DNA from: Paraspadella gotoi
Lineage: Eukaryota > Chaetognatha
DNA length: 64,000 nt
Assembly (NCBI GenBank): GCA_051294375.1
Contig: CM119264.1
Location: 12,092,263-12,156,262 of the forward strand
Direction of reading: 5' to 3'
The position numbers were made by a program, and so were the translations under genes. How positions within the stretch are numbered: the first letter of the stretch is position 1; each line of letters starts with the position of its first letter. This document shows positions 61,528 to 64,000 of this stretch, one piece after another. The notes beneath the pieces are model-generated. The model searched no databases. It was not told where the DNA came from and worked only from the letters and a program-made list of their open reading frames with translations.

Positions 61528-64000
61528 TCAATCTAGGGGCGGCAACTTTCGTAGTTGGCGCTCTTGATATCGTTTCATGGAATCGATAACTTTTTCGTAT
61601 CCTCGTCGCTCCGCATCCATTTTCTCTCTATGACACCTTTCCTCCAATTCGATCTTTTCACGGAGCTGAAAGAGAGCCGCTCTTGCGTCATCGGCTACAG
61701 AGTTAGCACCGTTGAGATTCTTGGAAAGCAGTTCTTTCTCGTGTCGCAGGTCTTCGACGCCGCAGTGTTTGATCCTAGTGGCGTGGGCCAATTCCAGCTT
61801 GGTCATTTTTTCCACTTTGGAGGCCTCCAAGCGGTCAAGCTGCTGCAATTTTCCGCCGAGGGTGCCATACTCTTCTTTCCGAGCAGCCAGCACGTCCTGG
61901 AGCTCTTTCAACTTTGGTTTGAGTTCCTCGCATCGCGCAGCTTCGTCCTCTGTCGATTTTAGAGTTTGAAGAACCTTCACGAGGGCTTCGTTGGTTTCTT
62001 TAACCTTAAGGGAGAAAAATATTTGTAAATTTAAGTCCATTTTAACGAAATATGTTTTTATACTTTTCTCTTTGATGAATACTTAATATTTACAGTTTAT
62101 ACCGTAGTAATTTAGCTAAATTTTTGGCCCGTTTGATTATATCTATCGTCCCGTTGAAGTCGTAACTAAAATTTAGCCGAGTAACAAGGTAAACAAACTG
62201 AAGTGTTTCAATCTCTCGAATCTTATCGATAGTCGTCGTCGTCGTCCGCTATCACTTCTCTTCACCTCTGCCCCTCTTTGCCCGGTCTCCTCGATGACGC
62301 CTTGAACTTGAGCGATCTCCTGTTGGTTCCCGACTAGCTTGTTCTTTTGTTCTTGAATCTCCTGTTGTAATTTCTCCGGCGATGGAACGATGTCCCGATT
62401 GAGATTCTCCACTTCCTCCTTCAAAGTTGCCTTTCGCAATTTCAGGTCGTCGTTAGACTTTTGAAGCTCGGATGCTTCCAGCTTTAGATGACGAATCTCT
62501 GGTCAGTTTTGAAACATTTTTAGAAAGTTGTAGGGTCGATGACAATGTACTATAGTAAATATGAATTAAACTAAGAGCAAAGTTTCCCTAGTCAATAGTA
62601 ATCCATCTCACTTGTGTCAAGTTCGGCCTGGCTTGCTTTGAGATCATCAATGGCTTTTCGCTTGTCCTCGATCTCAGCTTTTTTGGACCGAACCAGATGA
62701 ACGTTTTCTTCACGAATCTTTAGCCGATCATTGATCCACGACTTTGTTTCGTCAATTTGTTGTCGAAGTCCTTCTGACTGACTCCGAGCTTTCTTTTCGC
62801 GACTACCAAATGTAAATAAAAAGAATATAAAAATCAAGTAATAAATAAAACAGATTCTACATCAATCCAGCATTATAAAAAATTGGCGATCCCGGAGTTG
62901 AATACGCTCTGGAGGCTTATGGGAAAACGAAGAAAGATAAAAAAATAAATTTCGTTTCTATACGGAAAAGAAAATTTAAGACTAACAACAATTATAATAA
63001 AAACGTTGATAAGCTTCATGGGCGAAGGAATTTTTTTTTAAAATATTAGTATTTATAGTATTTTTTTTCGTTGCTTTAATAGATATTTATAAAATAACAG
63101 TTTTTATTTATGATTTTAACGATCATTTAATAATTGGGACATGTTTCGGTTTTTGTTCTTCGAACCTTCATCAGCCAGTTTTGATAGTTTTGAAAAATAT
63201 TTGGATTCTAACTTTGAGAGAAAGAGAGAGGCAATTTTAACCTTGATATCCTTTCTCTCTCTCTCCGAATTATTAAAAGATCGTTGTAATCATAAATAAA
63301 AACTTATTGTGTAAATATAATTATTATATTTTTTTATAAATTTATTAATATTAAAATATTTTTTTTAAATTTTCAATTATTATATACTTAAGCTAAACTT
63401 AAGTTTAACCCTAACTTACCCCTAATCTATTTTTAACCCTAACTTATTTTTTTTGTTATCTTACACTTATTCTTAATTTATTCTTATCCATAATTTATTA
63501 TAACCTTAATTTTTACCCAAATATATAACAAAAATAACAAATATTTAAAAATTGTGATATCTGAATTCCTTTTATTTTTTTCCTAGAAATTATCCTTTTC
63601 CGTTACATTTCTTTCGTTCCTCTTCTTTTTCCGTTAATTCTTTATGAAAAACCTTGCTCTTTGTTTTCCATATGCATCCAGAGCGTATTGATCTCCAGGA
63701 ATGCCAAAAAATTACTTGACTATATCGCTGGACATGCTGACTGTGTCCTCGCGATGTCGGCAAAAGTTAATGATGGCGCTGAGAATTTTTTCTAGACGCT
63801 GAGGATTAGGAGTGGTTATGTCGGCAAGCTTGAAGTCAGTGTAGCGACACGTGTATAAAAACCAGGACATAACCTTCGATAGGCGCAAGTACACCATAAA
63901 ATCGTTTTGAAGCTCGGGAAATGGGAGAGCGCTGTTCTCTTCGAACGTTAACATTGTGAGCTGCTCCGCCTTAAAATAAGAAGAAAGTGAGGTTGATAAA
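61528..64000 (-). CDS. NUF2: NUF2, NDC80 kinetochore complex subunit (5' end outside window)
   Basis: Exons seen: 63969-63716, 62802-62613, 62498-62266 and 62004-61528, with matching phases. The first gives the end of the CH-type domain (DFKLADITTPNPQRLEKILSA and INFCRHRED), equivalent to the human CRVNDFETADI...INFIHFRE segment. The rest is coiled coil, with DIVPSPEKLQQEI matching the conserved IVDSPEKL. NUF2 pairs with NDC80 to bind spindle microtubules at the kinetochore. The tail is somewhat shorter than in human. The N-terminal part lies beyond the window end. The 913-bp intron 63715-62803 holds the hammerhead element. The stop is 192 bp before the ASPA start. Confidence 0.88.
63099..63304 (-). 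mobile_element. TIR element carrying a hammerhead ribozyme
   Basis: Forty-base arms at 63099-63138 and 63265-63304 are inverted copies with about four mismatches. Between them are AT-rich sequence, a (GA)n/(CT)n stretch and, next to the left arm, the hammerhead core. There is no coding capacity. Size and structure resemble a MITE or a fragment of a terminal repeat of a ribozyme-bearing retroelement. Confidence 0.6.
63128..63182 (-). ncRNA. hammerhead ribozyme motif with intact core
   Basis: Minus strand, 5' to 3': CTGATGA (rc of 63168-63174), a GGTT/AACC stem II around a loop, GAAAC (rc of 63143-63147), AT, then the cleavage triplet GTC (rc of 63138-63140). Flanks AACTGG and CCAATT form stem I with one mismatch. 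All conserved core bases are present, with the very short stem III typical of hammerheads in Penelope-like elements and retrozymes. The 3' side of stem I lies in the element's left inverted-repeat arm. Confidence 0.7.

Larger units (their letters stand above)
62883..63707. repeat. flanking inverted repeats in NUF2 intron
   Basis: A stretch at 62883-62934 (TTGGCGATCCCGGAG, AATACGCTCTGGA) recurs inverted at 63658-63707 with roughly 80 percent identity over 50 bp. The arms enclose about 720 bp that include the hammerhead element and degenerate CCCTAA words at 63405-63445. It may be a decayed non-autonomous transposon. Confidence 0.5.

Overview
The window is eukaryotic and comes from an animal, most likely a bilaterian invertebrate. 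Its genes have introns with GT-AG borders (one GC-AG), mostly 50 to 300 bp long, GC-rich exons and AT-rich introns. Long (CT)n/(GA)n, (GAAA)n and (GAC)n tracts are frequent. The genes recognised (SAMD5-SASH1, TMEM165, CEP135, DLGAP5/HURP, MAD2L1BP/p31comet, ASPA, NUF2) are animal or eukaryotic families. I cannot name a phylum from the sequence. The assembly looks like a draft with long-read gap filling: there are six N runs, two error-rich duplicated stretches and single-base losses in homopolymers.

Layout. 1-13.8 kb: no convincing gene; simple repeats and a noisy direct duplication (about 60-1,270 against 5,200-6,510). 13.9-29.3 kb, plus strand: one gene whose first exon is a SAMD5-type SAM domain. 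It joins in phase across a 10.6-kb intron to a large SASH1-type exon with SH3 and SAM domains. The intron holds a possible alternative first exon, a tRNA-derived SINE and many microsatellites. 32.8-36.2 kb, plus strand: a seven-exon TMEM165/GDT1 gene with apparent one-base losses and a MITE-like element in an intron. 36.8-37.2 kb: a degenerate hammerhead motif beside a second SINE copy. 37.3-37.9 kb, minus strand: a single-exon four-TM protein with three PY motifs.

39.3-64 kb, minus strand: a tight head-to-tail array, in transcription order NUF2 (partial), ASPA, MAD2L1BP, DLGAP5 and CEP135. Intergenic gaps are 192, 236, 96 and 333 bp. Four of the five act in mitosis (kinetochore, checkpoint silencing, spindle fibres, centriole), so the layout suggests a polycistronic unit. 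The array is interrupted inside MAD2L1BP by an inverted, indel-ridden copy (49,643-58,594) of 40,296-49,213 bounded by N runs. I read this as an assembly artefact: its copies of MAD2L1BP exon 2, DLGAP5 and CEP135 are all broken, while removing it leaves two in-phase MAD2L1BP exons.

The most unusual non-coding signal is a complete hammerhead-ribozyme core at 63,138-63,174 (minus strand), set inside a ~206-bp element with 40-bp terminal inverted repeats in a NUF2 intron.
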